DNA from: CAVPJC01 sp963705155
GTDB taxonomy: Bacteria > Chloroflexota > Anaerolineae > Anaerolineales > UBA4823
Length of the DNA stretch: 64,000 nt
NCBI GenBank assembly: GCA_963705155.1
Contig: CAVPJC010000026.1
Span: forward strand, 62,001-126,000
Direction: 5' to 3'
This document shows positions 8,858 to 18,658 of this stretch, one piece after another. The notes beneath the pieces are model-generated. The model did no database searches. It saw only the letters and a list, made by a program, of their open reading frames with translations, and had not been told where the DNA came from. Numbering within the stretch: the first letter of the stretch is position 1; every line of letters begins with the position of its first letter. The translations under genes were made by a program, and so were the position numbers.

Positions 8858-9472
8858 TTAGATCGCTCCGACGGCCTGCACCGGGGGCTGCGGTTTGAAC
8901 CACCGCCAGTCGGCATAGAAGAGCAATGCGACCAGTAGAATGGGCAATACGAAGAGCAGCAAGTTGCCCAGAGAACCGATGCTGCGGACAAAGCGGAGGG
9001 CAAAGAGGGTACCAGCTGCCAAAAAGACCACAAACCCCACCAAGGGCCGCTTCCAGGCGAAGATCAGCAGCACGAGCATGCCGATCGACGGGATGTTGTG
9101 CATCAGGAAGCCGCCCAGCAGCTCGAGGGGAGAGGCATCCATCTCGAACACGTCGAGAGAGAACAGGCTGATGAAGAAGATAATCAGGATGGCGGCGAGG
9201 CGGGGAGCCCAGTGGATGATCTTCGCCAGACGCGGGTTGACCTGCCCCAACCTGGTGTGCTCCCGCCAGGCGATCGCCAGCACATAGATCGACCCGTACA
9301 GCAGCACGAGCGGGATCGACAGGATCAGGATGTTGAGCAGCAGCATCCACCACTGTGTAAACTCTGGATCGGCGGCCCAGTTGGCATAGTTAAAGGCAGC
9401 ATTGGTGAGCACGAACAGGACAACCAGGATGATCAAAAGGTTGCGATTGAAATGGGATTTCTGAGGTTCCAT
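8858..9472 (-). CDS. Hypothetical integral membrane protein (resembles DUF7670-type proteins)
   Basis: 204 residues, six predicted transmembrane segments with short loops; one contains LAAILIIFFISLFSLDVFE followed by a small acidic loop and LLGGFLMHNIPSIGMLVL. That pattern of 'R-L-A...F-D-V-F' followed by a His-containing helix recalls small multi-pass proteins common in Chloroflexota and other bacteria. The function is unknown. ATG at 9472 follows a strong AAGGAGGG site. It is a monocistronic unit facing the serine hydrolase. Confidence 0.75.
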   Translation of the reverse strand: MEPQKSHFNRNLLIILVVLFVLTNAAFNYANWAADPEFTQWWMLLLNILILSIPLVLLYGSIYVLAIAWREHTRLGQVNPRLAKIIHWAPRLAAILIIFFISLFSLDVFEMDASPLELLGGFLMHNIPSIGMLVLLIFAWKRPLVGFVVFLAAGTLFALRFVRSIGSLGNLLLFVLPILLVALLFYADWRWFKPQPPVQAVGAI

Positions 9473-9677
9473 GGCTATACCCTCCTTATGAGTTGCCGGG
9501 AATCGCCCAGGTGTTTGACTTGCTTAATCATTATAACCCCACAAACAGCGGGGGGATATGGATGTAGTGGGAAAATCGAGGATAAACCAGGCAAATGCCT
9601 GAGCCAAATTGCCCTCATAAAACAGCATCATTGTCGATTTCATCCCCTTGACGGATCATCGTGCAGGCCATAATCTC

Positions 9678-10163
9678 TTAATTTGCCGTGTCGTTTATCC
9701 AATTCGCCGGATTGTTTTCGATGTAAAGGTGAATGCGGTCCTGCTCATCGTCGCTGCCGATGATATGCTCATAGTAATTGCGCTGCCAGACCGGGATACC
9801 CTGGCTTTTGCGCAGCAGGTTAATTCGTTTGGCCGAAAACGATTTGAAGGCGCGAATAATTTCAGATAAAGGGTGGCGTTTTGGTGCAGGGCTGTCATTG
9901 AAAATGACAACCATATGAACATGGTCTGGCATAATGCCAAACGCCCCCAATTCGATATGCGGATAGTGGCGGGGTAGATCCAACCATGCCTGTTGGACAA
10001 TTTTCCCGAACTGGTTCAGGGTCATCTGCCCCTGATGAATTTCACCAAAAAGGCATTCGCGCCCGTGTGTGGTGATGGTGACGAAATACGCGCCGGCCTG
10101 CGAATAATCATACCCCTGCAAACGTATGGAACGGCGGTGGTGGATTTTGGGGTCGAATTTCAT
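9678..10163 (-). mobile_element. REP-associated tyrosine transposase (RAYT, Y1/HUH type)
   Basis: 161 residues of the Y1_Tnp family. The HUH pair is visible in GIMPDHVHMVVIF and the catalytic Tyr region in WQRNYYEHIIGSDDE, followed by the family tail RIHLYIENNPANW. The N-terminal SIRLQGYDYSQAGAYFVTI is also typical. These enzymes are single-copy housekeeping transposases that act on nearby REP-like palindromes. An inverted GGGGCGGGTCT/AGACCCGCCCC pair lies just upstream of the start, consistent with that. The length is near normal, with no sign of decay. Confidence 0.93.
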
Positions 10164-10176
10164 GATGTTTTCCGCG

Positions 10177-10273
10177 CGTGGGGGCGGGTCTTTTGGGGTT
10201 GCATATAACCCCGGCTAGACAAAGTAATTTTGACGCAAGACACTTTTGCCTACAGGACAGACCCGCCCCTACG
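10177..10273. repeat. REP-like inverted repeat next to RAYT
   Basis: CGTGGGGGCGGGTCT (10177-10191) is repeated inverted as AGACCCGCCCCTACG (10259-10273) with one mismatch, separated by 67 bases. GTAGGGGCGGGT-type arms are the kind of short palindrome that RAYT proteins recognise. Only this one unit is in the window. Confidence 0.7.
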
Positions 10274-10372
10274 TTTATTTTCAAAATACAATATGGTTAT
10301 ATACAATCCGTTTGGTTCTCATCTGGGCTATACAATACCCCGGCCCGACAAATAAATCTTGACACAAGACCC
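10200..10372. repeat. Two degenerate direct repeats upstream of the P-type ATPase
   Basis: Copies at about 10201-10241 and 10328-10370 share ACCCCGGC, then GACAAA, then TTGAC-CAAGAC with substitutions between. They flank the right arm of the REP-like palindrome. The 420 bases between the RAYT and the ATPase hold no gene that I can support; this repeat pair and the REP arms are the only structure I see. Confidence 0.55.
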
Positions 10373-10585
10373 TCCCATATGAATGGTATCTCGGTAAATG
10401 ATGATTATACATACAATCCGCCAGACCCGGCAGACAAATGGTTTGCGGGCAATTTTCCTGAGGAAAACCTCCCAAATTCCAACGGAAGTCGTGCGTTGGG
10501 TGTTAGAATTGAACCTTGTGCAGGCTGCTCGATTTTGGGCTTGTGCAGGCAATTGTTATGGTAAGACGATCCTCAGGAGGAATTC

Positions 10586-13481
10586 ATGATCGAAAAGCCC
10601 GACACAGATAGCCGGGACTCAATTCCAGATGTGAACATTACCTGGCATACGCTCAAGATGGATGAGGTGTTCGTCAGGTTGGAAGCCCAGCCGCAGGGGC
10701 TCACCTCCGATGAGGTGGCCCGCCGCACGGAGCTTTACGGTCCCAACGAGCTCAGGGAAAAACCCCGCCCGTCTTTTCTCCAACTGGTAATAGCCCAGCT
10801 CAACAACTTCATCGTGATTTTGCTGATCATCGCTTCGGTGATTTCCGCTTTGCTCGGCGACTGGGTTGAAGCCGGCGCCATCATGTTGATTGTGGTTCTG
10901 AATGCTATTCTGGGGGTGGTGCAGGAAAGCCGGGCCGAAGAAGCCCTGGCTGCTTTGAGGAAAATGGCTTCGCCCGAGGCCCAGGTGCTGCGCGATGGTC
11001 ACCGGGTGGCGGTTCCGGCAAGCCAGCTCGTTCCGGGAGATGTGGTTTACCTCGAGGCCGGCAATTACGTCCCCGCCGATATGCGCCTGGTGGAAGCCGT
11101 CAACCTGCGCGTGGAAGAGGCCGCTCTGACGGGCGAATCAGTGCCGGTGCAAAAGAACGCCGTCCTGATTCTGGATGAGGGCAGCTTCATTGGGCGACCG
11201 GAAAAACACCGTCTTTATGGGCACGGTGATTTCGTACGGGCGCGGGCGCGGCATTGTGGTGACCACCGGTATGCGCACCCAGCTCGGCCTGATTGCCGAT
11301 ATGCTGCAGGCGGTCGACAATGAAGAAACCCCTCTCCAGCAGCGCCTGGATCACCTGGGTAAAATCCTGGGGTGGGGCGCGCTGGCAGTCTGCGCGGTTG
11401 TATTTCTCCTGGAATTGATCCCCACCGGTCTGTTTACCCTGGGGTTCGGACCTGAAACGTCCGTCGCGCTGGTGGATGCTTTTATGGTTGCTGTCAGCCT
11501 GGCGATTGCGGCCGTTCCCGAGGGCCTGCCGGCAGTGGTGACGATCAGCCTGGCGTTGGGGATGCGTGAGATGGTGCGCCGCCATGCGTTGATCCGGAAA
11601 CTGGCCTCTGTCGAAACCCTCGGCTCAGCCACCGTCATATGCTCCGACAAAACCGGCACGCTCACCCAGAACGTGATGACCGTCACCCGCCTGTGGGTGG
11701 ATGGTAAATTTGTCGAGGTAACCGGCAGCGGCTACGCACCCGCCGGTGAATTCAGGGTGGACGGGGTAAAGACCGACCTGGCCCAATATCCGGGCGTATC
11801 GACCGCCCTGTGGGTCAGTGTATTGAACAACGATGCTCAGCTCGAACATATTGACGACGCCGGAAAATCAACTTTTCGCATCATCGGCGACCCAACCGAA
11901 GGGGCGCTTCTGGTGGCAGCCGCCAAGGCGGGCATCCTGCAGGAAGATCTCAACAGCGCTTATCCGCGTGAAGCCGAGATCCCCTTTGACTCGGCGCGCA
12001 AGCGCATGGTCACCATCCATTCGGTCGAGTCGCCCGAACCTGAAGACAGCTCGCCGTATTACGATGACAAACAGTTGCGCTGGGATGCCGTGGTGGTCAA
12101 GGGCGCGCCCGACGAAGTCCTGCGCCTGTGCACCCAGTACCAGACCCTGGATGATAAACCCATTCCCCTGGATGATAAAACCCGCCAGAGCATCCTGACT
12201 GCCAATGACTCGATGACCCAGAATGCTCTGCGCGTGCTCGGGTTTGCCTATCGTACGGTTCGCGAAGTGCCCGGCGAGTTCAGCCACGCTGATGTTGAGA
12301 AAGACCTCGTCTTTGTCGGTTTGATTGGGATGATCGACCCGGCCCGCCCCGAAGTTCGCCCCGCCCTGGAAAAGGCCCGCAGCGCTGGCATCCGCACGAT
12401 CATGATCACCGGCGATTACCCCAATACCGCCCGCGCTATCGCTGAAAGCATCACCCTGCTGCGTCCCGGTCATAAAGTCCTCACCGGCGCAGAACTGAAC
12501 GATATGGATGACCCCGCCCTGGAGCAGGCTGTCAAAGTGACCGATGTCTTTGCCCGGGTATCGCCCGAGCACAAGATGCGCATCGTGGACGCCCTGCGAT
12601 CCAATGATGATGTGGTCGCCATGACCGGCGATGGAGTCAATGACGCCCCGGCGATCAAGCGCGCCGATATCGGCATTGCCATGGGCATCACCGGCACCGA
12701 TGTCGCCAAAGAGACCGCCGACATGGTGCTGACCGACGATAACTATGTCAGCATCGTCGCCGCGGTCGAGCAGGGCCGGGTGATCTACGCCAACATCCGC
12801 AAATTCGTCTTCTTCCTGCTGTCTTCCAATGTTGCCGAGATCATGATCATCTTCCTGGCAACGATTGCCGGTCTGCCAACGCCCCTGACTGCCATCCAGC
12901 TATTATGGCTGAACCTGCTCACCGATGGCGCCCCGGCCCTGGCCCTGGCGATGGAAAAAGGCGATCCCGATGTGATGGAACGCAAGCCGCGCCCCAAGCG
13001 CAAATCGATTATCAACGGCTCGATGCGGCTGGGCATCGTCATCCAGACCTTCACCCAAACCAGCGCAGTGCTGGGCGCCTTCCTGCTCGGCCTGTACTGG
13101 CACCTGGGCAGCCAGATCCCTGCCGGTGAGAACATCCTTCTCTATTTGCTGCGCTTCGACTGGCGCGGGCTGGATGTGCAAACAGCCGAGACGATGGCCT
13201 TTGTCACCCTGTCGCTGTGCGAGCTCTTCCGTGCTTACACGGTCCGGTCAGAGCGCGCTTCCATCTTCCGGCTGGGCGTGTTTTCCAACAAGTATATGCA
13301 GTACGCTGTCGGCCTGTCGGTGATCCTGTTGCTGGTGGTCGTCAATACGCCATTCCTTCAGCCGATCTTCAACACCCATTTCCTATCTGCGAGAGAATGG
13401 CTGATCGTACTCGGGTTGGCCCTGATCCCGGCGGTTTCGGAGGAAGTCACCAAGCTCTACCTGCGCATCCGGGAACGCTAA
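10586..13481 (+). CDS. P2A-type cation (Ca2+-like) transporting ATPase, frameshifted near 11190
   Basis: Calcium-ATPase/PacL-like P-type pump. N-terminal cation ATPase domain, then A-domain TGES in EEAALTGESVPVQK, fourth transmembrane helix PEGLPAVVTISLALG (SERCA-like PEGLPA), phosphorylation site CSDKTGTLTQNVMTVTR, nucleotide-binding KGAPDEVL, hinge TGDGVNDAPAIKRADIG, and four C-terminal helices. Total about 965 residues, normal for P2A pumps. The first frame runs to LDEGSFIG; the protein resumes one base later as GDRKNTVFMGT at about 11190, consistent with one extra base. ATG at 10586 follows CAGGAGGAATTC. It probably exports Ca2+ or imports/exports a related divalent cation; the exact ion is inference. 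Confidence 0.92.
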
Positions 13482-13520
13482 TCAACCTATGAAAGGGGCT
13501 GTCCAAAAAGCAGGGCGAAG

Positions 13521-14804
13521 CTATTTTCCCTTCAACAATTGGTAGGCGAGCGGGCCAACCAGGCCGCGGAAGCTGCGCCCACGCAGGGCCTGGTCGAGGT
13601 CAGCGATCAGATCTCCGGGGTTTTCCAGCCCGATACTGGCGCGCACGATGCCGTCGCCGGTCCATTCACGGATGGATGTTTTTTGAGCAGGGGTCAGGTA
13701 AGCAGCCGGATCGGTGTACATTTCGGTGGGGTAGTAAAACAGCAGGCTGTGGGCGTGTCCGAGGGACGTGGCGTAATGAAAGAGCTTGATTTTTCTGGAG
13801 AGGGTTATGGCGGCTCCCACACCGCCTTTGAGCTGAAAAGTCAACATCCCGCCGAAGGCTGACATCTGGCGCTGCGCCAGGGCGTGATGCGGGTGACTTT
13901 GCAACCCGGGATAGACGACGCGCCCGACCCTGGGATGGCCTTCCAAAAATTGTGCAATTTGCATGGCGCTCTGGCTGTGCTGCTGCATGCGCAGGGGAAG
14001 CGTGACCGCGCCGCGCAGGATCAGCCAGGCATTGAACGGGCTGAGCGCCCCGCCCAGGTGGATGAGCATTTCCTTGCGAATGCGCTGGATTTCCTTTTGT
14101 GGGCCGATCACCACGCCGCCCAGCGCATCCCCGTGACCGTTGATGTACTTGGTCAGGCTGTGGATGACGATAATCTGCCCCCAGGGTGAGCGGCTGCTGC
14201 AGGGCGGGCGTGGCCCAGGTTGAGTCTACCGCCAGCGGGATACCCGCCGCTGTGGGCGATTTCCGCCAGGGCGGAGATATCGGAGATGCGCAGGATCGGG
14301 TTGGCAGGTGTCTCGATATAGATCAGGCGGGTGTTGGGGCGCACGGCGGCCCGCACCTGCTCCGGGTCGCTGGTATCCACCAGGCTGACCTGGATGCCGA
14401 AGCGCGGCAGGTGCAGACCGAACAACTCAACCGACCCGGCATAGCACACCTCGCTGGCGATGACATGCTCGCCTTTGCTCAACAGGGTAAACAGCAGGGC
14501 CGAGACAGCCGCCATACCGCTGGCGGTTACGACCGCATCGATTTTTACCTTTCTGCCCGGCAGAGAAGCCGTTTCGAGGGCAACCAGGCGTTGCTCCAGG
14601 GCGCGCAGACTGGGGTTAGACCAGCGTGTGTAGGCGTGCGGCGGGTTGGGCGAACTCGAGCAGCAGGGCATCGATCAATTTGGGGCCGAAGGGCGGCAGT
14701 TGGAAGCTGGTCGCCATGTCAATCGGCAGGCGCAGGGCGCCACTCTCGGGGTCGGGCGTCTCGCCGGCGTGCACTGCCAGGGTGGAGAAATCCAGTTTAT
14801 CCAT
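13521..14804 (-). CDS. Trans-sulfuration family PLP enzyme (cystathionine/methionine gamma-lyase-like), three frameshifts
   Basis: Pieces in three frames make one Cys/Met-metabolism PLP enzyme of about 425 residues. The start is TLAVHAGETPDPESGA; then PHAYTRWSNPSLRALEQRL, ASGMAAVSALLFTLL (phosphate-binding turn), DTSDPEQVRAAV, YIETPANPILRISDI, the predicted AVDSTWATPALQQPL, and the Schiff-base Lys in VIHSLTKYINGHGD. The C-terminal piece ends in LSLENPGDLI-type helices. Breaks lie near 14640, 14245 and 14170; at 14170 one extra T restores GADIVIHSLTKY. Its start overlaps the transporter's stop, so it is the last gene of a methyltransferase-transporter-lyase operon. Methionine gamma-lyase, cystathionine gamma-lyase or O-acetylhomoserine sulfhydrylase cannot be separated by eye. 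Confidence 0.8.
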
Positions 14805-16150
14805 GGTTCAGATTCCGGTTGTGCAATTGCTCAACCAGCACCCTGTGGCTTTCGCGGGTGATGTTGTAGCGCATGCAAATAATACGGAGAGAAACAGCAG
14901 CACCGCCGGAACAGGCCCGGCAAAGATGCGGATGGCGTTCACCGCCGCCTCCGGCTGCACCGGCAGCGCAGCCCCTGGTACAGGGGTGATATAGCCGGTG
15001 AGGGCCAGAGCCTGGCCCATGCCCCAGACTGCAAAACCGGTGCCCAGTTTCTGGAAGAAGGAGGCGAAGGCATAATACGAGCCCTCACGCCGTTCGCCGG
15101 TCTGGCCTGGTCAATCTCGATGATGTCGGGCACCATCGCCCAGGGCAAGACGTATGCGGTGGCGATGCCCGAACCCGGACAGCGCCGCCAGCAAATAGGC
15201 CAGCCCCACCTGGTCGGGGCGGATGGCTGAGATCGCCAGCAGCACCACCACCCAGGTCAGGCTGCCGATGATGAAGGCCCGGCGTTTATCCAGCCTGCGG
15301 GCTACCCAGACCCACACCGGGATGAACAGGATCGCCGAGCCTTCGGCGACCAGGACGAAGTAGTTGGCCTGGTCGGGGACGCGCAGGTAATAGTTGGCAA
15401 AGTAAATCAGCATTGCCGCCAGTATGCTGGCGGTCGTCCAGCTCAGCAGGTAGAGGCCCATCACCATCCAGAAAGGGCGGTTCGACAGGGTCTCGGTGAT
15501 CGCCTGCCGCAGCGGCAGCCTGACCGGTTCGTACTGGGTGTCGTACTCGCCTGTCACACGGAAGACCAGCAGCGGCGGGAGGATGGACACCAACCCCAGG
15601 CCGACGCCCAGGATGGCAAACAGCAGGCGTTGTCTGATATAAACCAGCCCATGCACGGTCGCGAGGATGATGGCGCCGAGCGTGCCAGTGATTGAGAAGG
15701 CCATCCGGTAGCCGTTGAGGGTGCTGCGCTCGTCGTAATCGCTGGTCAACTCAGGCGTCAGGGCGTTGTAGCTGACGTGGATGATGGTGAACAGGGTGTC
15801 GAACAGGATGAAGGTGACCGCGTAATAAACGGTCAGCCCCACCTGGTCGAACGGCGGCACGATCCACATCAGCATAAAGGTCAGGCCCAGCGGCACCGCT
15901 CCCAAGCAGCAGCATCACCCGCCGGCGCCCATAGCGGCTGCGGATGCGGTCGAGACAGCAGGCCGACCAGCGGGTCGTTAACCGCATCCCACAGCTTGCC
16001 GATACCCACCGCCCAACCTGCCAGGTCAGGGCGCAGCCCGGCCACATCGGTCATGAAATAGAGCTGGAAGAACATCAAAATGGCCAGCGGGATGCTGGTG
16101 GACAGGTCGCCGGTGCTGAAAAGCAGCTTGAGCCGCAGGGGTAGTTTCAT
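14797..16150 (-). CDS. GPH-family (MFS) sodium/proton:solute symporter, multiple frameshifts
   Basis: About 450 residues and about 12 transmembrane segments when the frames are joined. N-terminus MKLPLRLKLLFSTGDLSTS leads to the GPH signature WDAVNDPLVGLLSD-like (seen as KLWDAVNDPLVGLLS), then DRIRSRYGRRR and YNALTPELTSDYDERSTL, which are family landmarks. The C-terminus in the best frame reads CMRYNITRESHRVLVEQL, the usual GPH tail, ending at a TAA at 14797. Breaks are near 15930, 15900, 15165 and 15100. It follows the MttB-like gene by 17 bases and its end overlaps the PLP gene start. It may import a methylated or sugar-like substrate for the operon; that is inference. Confidence 0.8.
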
Positions 16151-16167
16151 GGCATGCCTCGCTTGGG

Positions 16168-17664
16168 TCAGGGTTTCAGAAACAGGTCCTGCAGTTCTGC
16201 GGGCTTCGTATTTGTAAAGTTCTTCGATCGGCCGGTTCGCCACCATCTGGCGGTAGGCTTCCAGTTCCTCTTCCAGCGCCGGGTCCAGGATGCGCGGCTG
16301 GTGGTCTGGCAAGCATCTGGCGGGCTTTCTGGCGGGCGTTATCCATGGCGCTCTTCGATCCGGCCTTCTCCCAGATTTCGTAAGGCTCACGCACCATCAA
16401 CTGGGGCATGAAGTGCTCCTTGCGGAAATTCTGCACGGTGTGCTGTTCGGCGATATAGCTGCCCGTGAAGTTGACCTGGCGGATGAGCGTCCATCGCCAG
16501 GCGTGGTCTCATTGACCTCGATGCCGCGCCGCATGCGCAGGGCTGCCCCGCAGATTTCATCATCCATCACCAGCAGAGCATCGCTTTCGAGCATCGAGCT
16601 GTCCAGCGTCCCGGCGCAGGTGATGTAATCCACCCCGCCGAGCACCGCCGGCAGCAGGGTGGCGAAACGCTCGAACCCGGCCTGGTAATCCTCTTTTTTG
16701 GATTCGGTGGTCGAACCCACGCTGCGGCAGGGCATACCGTAGAACTGCGCCAGCTGGACCGAGCCGGCTGTGATCAGGCCGGTTTCCACCGCTCCGAGGG
16801 CCACAGTCCCGTTGCGCATATTGGCAATCGTTGAGACCGTCCCATACAGCACGGGCGTGCCCGGGCGGAAGAGCTGGGCCAGGGTGATGTGCGCCAGGAT
16901 GTTGGCGTTCTCCTGGACGAGCAGCCCCGCCAGCGTGACCGGGAGCGGTCATCCCGGCGATGCCTTCCGGCGCCATGGTCACCGGTTGGCCGTACTCGGC
17001 GCAGATCAGCATGCCCTCCACCTGGATCTGGGTCATTTGCAGCGGGCTGACCACCGAACAGATGCCGAAGAAGCGCGGCCGCTGCTGCAGTTCCTCGCTT
17101 GCCGCCCGACGGCAATCGCCATCATCTCCATCATATCCAGGGTGGGGCGGTACCCGTAACAGCCCAGGCCGAAGGGTTTACGGCTGTGGTGCGCCCAGGC
17201 CCAGATGGCCTCACTGTGGATGGTCGTCATGGGGATATCGTTGGGCCAGACGTCCATCTGCGTGCTGTGGATATTCTCGCAGGCGTCGATGATCTGGATA
17301 TGGTTAACCAGGTCTTGCATAGTGGATGGGCGGTGCTCTCCCGTCTCCAGGTCGAGATTGGCGGTGGGCGTGCCCAGGGCTGCAAAGACCGGTTCTCCGC
17401 CGCCGACCTCAACGCTGAACGATGCATCCGCGCCGTGCAGGCGGAATGTTTGAGGCGCCCTCTCCACAGCCTGCATCACCAGGCCCTCGGGAAGGCGCAC
17501 GGATTGGTCTGCCTCATCCACGTGCGGCGCCGGCCTCCGCGAAAATCCGGCGCGCCACGCTGTAATCACATTTCACACCCACCGTCGCCAGAGATCTCCA
17601 GCGAGGCGTTGTGGATCCGCCTGATCTCGTCAGCGCTCAGCACCTCAAACCGGTTGGTTTTCAT
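16168..17664 (-). CDS. Trimethylamine methyltransferase (MttB) family protein, non-pyrrolysine type, multiple frameshifts
   Basis: COG5598-type corrinoid-protein methyltransferase homologue of about 498 residues after joining frames. Start MKTNRFEVLSADEIRRIHNA follows TTGGAGTGAATT. Landmarks are WPNDIPMTTIHSEAIWAWAH, VEGMLICAEYGQPVTMAPEG, LYGTVSTIANMRNGTVALGA and the tail VNFTGSYIAEQHTVQNFRKE with EELQDLFLKP. Breaks lie near 17590, 17530, 17040, 16935, 16500 and 16200. No in-frame amber codon interrupts the segment GSTTESKKEDYQAGFE near the barrel end, so it should not need pyrrolysine. Non-Pyl members that have been studied demethylate quaternary amines such as glycine betaine. No corrinoid protein is encoded nearby in this window. 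Confidence 0.82.
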
Positions 17665-17833
17665 AATTCACTCCAAAAAAGGGGGGTTAGATTCTACAGG
17701 TTATTATATGTTAGAAGAGCGAAATTTGCTCTCACGGAATAGCCGTTTCTACCAAACAAAAGCGACTAAAGTCGCCACTACAAAATTCAGGATCCGGGTT
17801 TAACATCCTCCGAATTGGGCCTTCAAAGGGTTG

Positions 17834-17839
17834 TATAAT
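17834..17839 (+). promoter_or_regulatory. Probable -10 element for the CDGSH gene
   Basis: TATAAT lies 60 bases before the CDGSH start, in the divergent 234-base gap with the mttB-like gene. I see no clear -35 at 16-18 bases. The same gap holds two small hairpins (GAGCGAAATTTGCTCT at about 17716 and GCGACTAAAGTCGC at about 17761). Confidence 0.45.
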
Positions 17840-17898
17840 AGGCTCGCAAACGGTAAATTGCACGACAGGTATTGTTCCGAGACCAGGAGACATAAATC

Positions 17899-18648
17899 AT
17901 GGCAGCAACCGATGAGAACCCATCTGGGAGCGTAAAAAAGATCGTGATTAGAAAGAACGGCCCTTACCGTGTTCTGGGGAATATCCCCCTGGTTCGAAAA
18001 ACCCAGGTTGTCTCTGAGTATGGTGAACCGCTCACCTGGAAAAAAGAAGGCACGCTGGAAACACCCCCCGAATACCTGTTGTGCCGATGCGGCCAATCCA
18101 GCGAAAGACCGTTCTGTGACGGTACACACCGTAAAGTGGGATTTGACGGCACCGAAACGGCCGATACCGGCGCGAACCTTGACCGGCAGGTGGCTTTTCG
18201 GGGCGGCACACGCCTGGTGGTCAAGAAAGATGCCTCACTGTGCATGGATTCGGGTTTTTGCGGAATGCGCAACGCAAACATGGCGCAATTAGTAACGGGC
18301 ACCCAGGATACGCAGGTGCGATCGCTGGTGATGGCAATGGTGGAGCGCTGCCCGTCGGGTGCGCTGACCTACCATATCGAGGCCGGCGATGCCGATATCG
18401 AGCCTGACCTGCCAGCGCAGATTGCCGACACCACCGAAATCACATCGGATGGCCCGATCGCCGGCCCGCTGTGGGTGACCGGCGGGATTCTGATTGAGCG
18501 CTCCGACGGCCAGCCCTTTGAGATGCGCAACCGGGTGACCCTGTGCAATTGCGGCCTATCCGGCTGCAAACCCCTGTGTGATGGCGCCCACCGGCGCGAA
18601 GCGCAGCGTTTGGCGCGGAAGCGCAATCTGGCGAGCAAATTCAGGTGA
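17899..18648 (+). CDS. Multi-domain CDGSH iron-sulfur protein
   Basis: About 249 residues with three metal-binding parts in order. Residues 60-80 form a CDGSH motif, CRCGQSSERPFCDGTH. Residues about 105-155 form a ferredoxin-like domain of the type found between CDGSH units, with Cys in DASLCMDSGFCG and VERCPSGALTYHI. Residues about 215-240 form a second CDGSH, CNCGLSGCKPLCDGAH. CDGSH domains hold [2Fe-2S] clusters with three Cys and one His. The protein is soluble and has no signal peptide. ATG at 17899 follows CCAGGAGACATAAATC. It is likely an electron-transfer or redox-sensing protein; the partner is unknown. Confidence 0.9.
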   Translation: MAATDENPSGSVKKIVIRKNGPYRVLGNIPLVRKTQVVSEYGEPLTWKKEGTLETPPEYLLCRCGQSSERPFCDGTHRKVGFDGTETADTGANLDRQVAFRGGTRLVVKKDASLCMDSGFCGMRNANMAQLVTGTQDTQVRSLVMAMVERCPSGALTYHIEAGDADIEPDLPAQIADTTEITSDGPIAGPLWVTGGILIERSDGQPFEMRNRVTLCNCGLSGCKPLCDGAHRREAQRLARKRNLASKFR

Positions 18649-18658
18649 TCATTTCAGC

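Noticed and set aside
16168..17664. Pyrrolysine-coding amber in the MttB-like gene
   Set aside because: The stops seen are explained by frame slips, and no in-frame amber lies in the expected segment.
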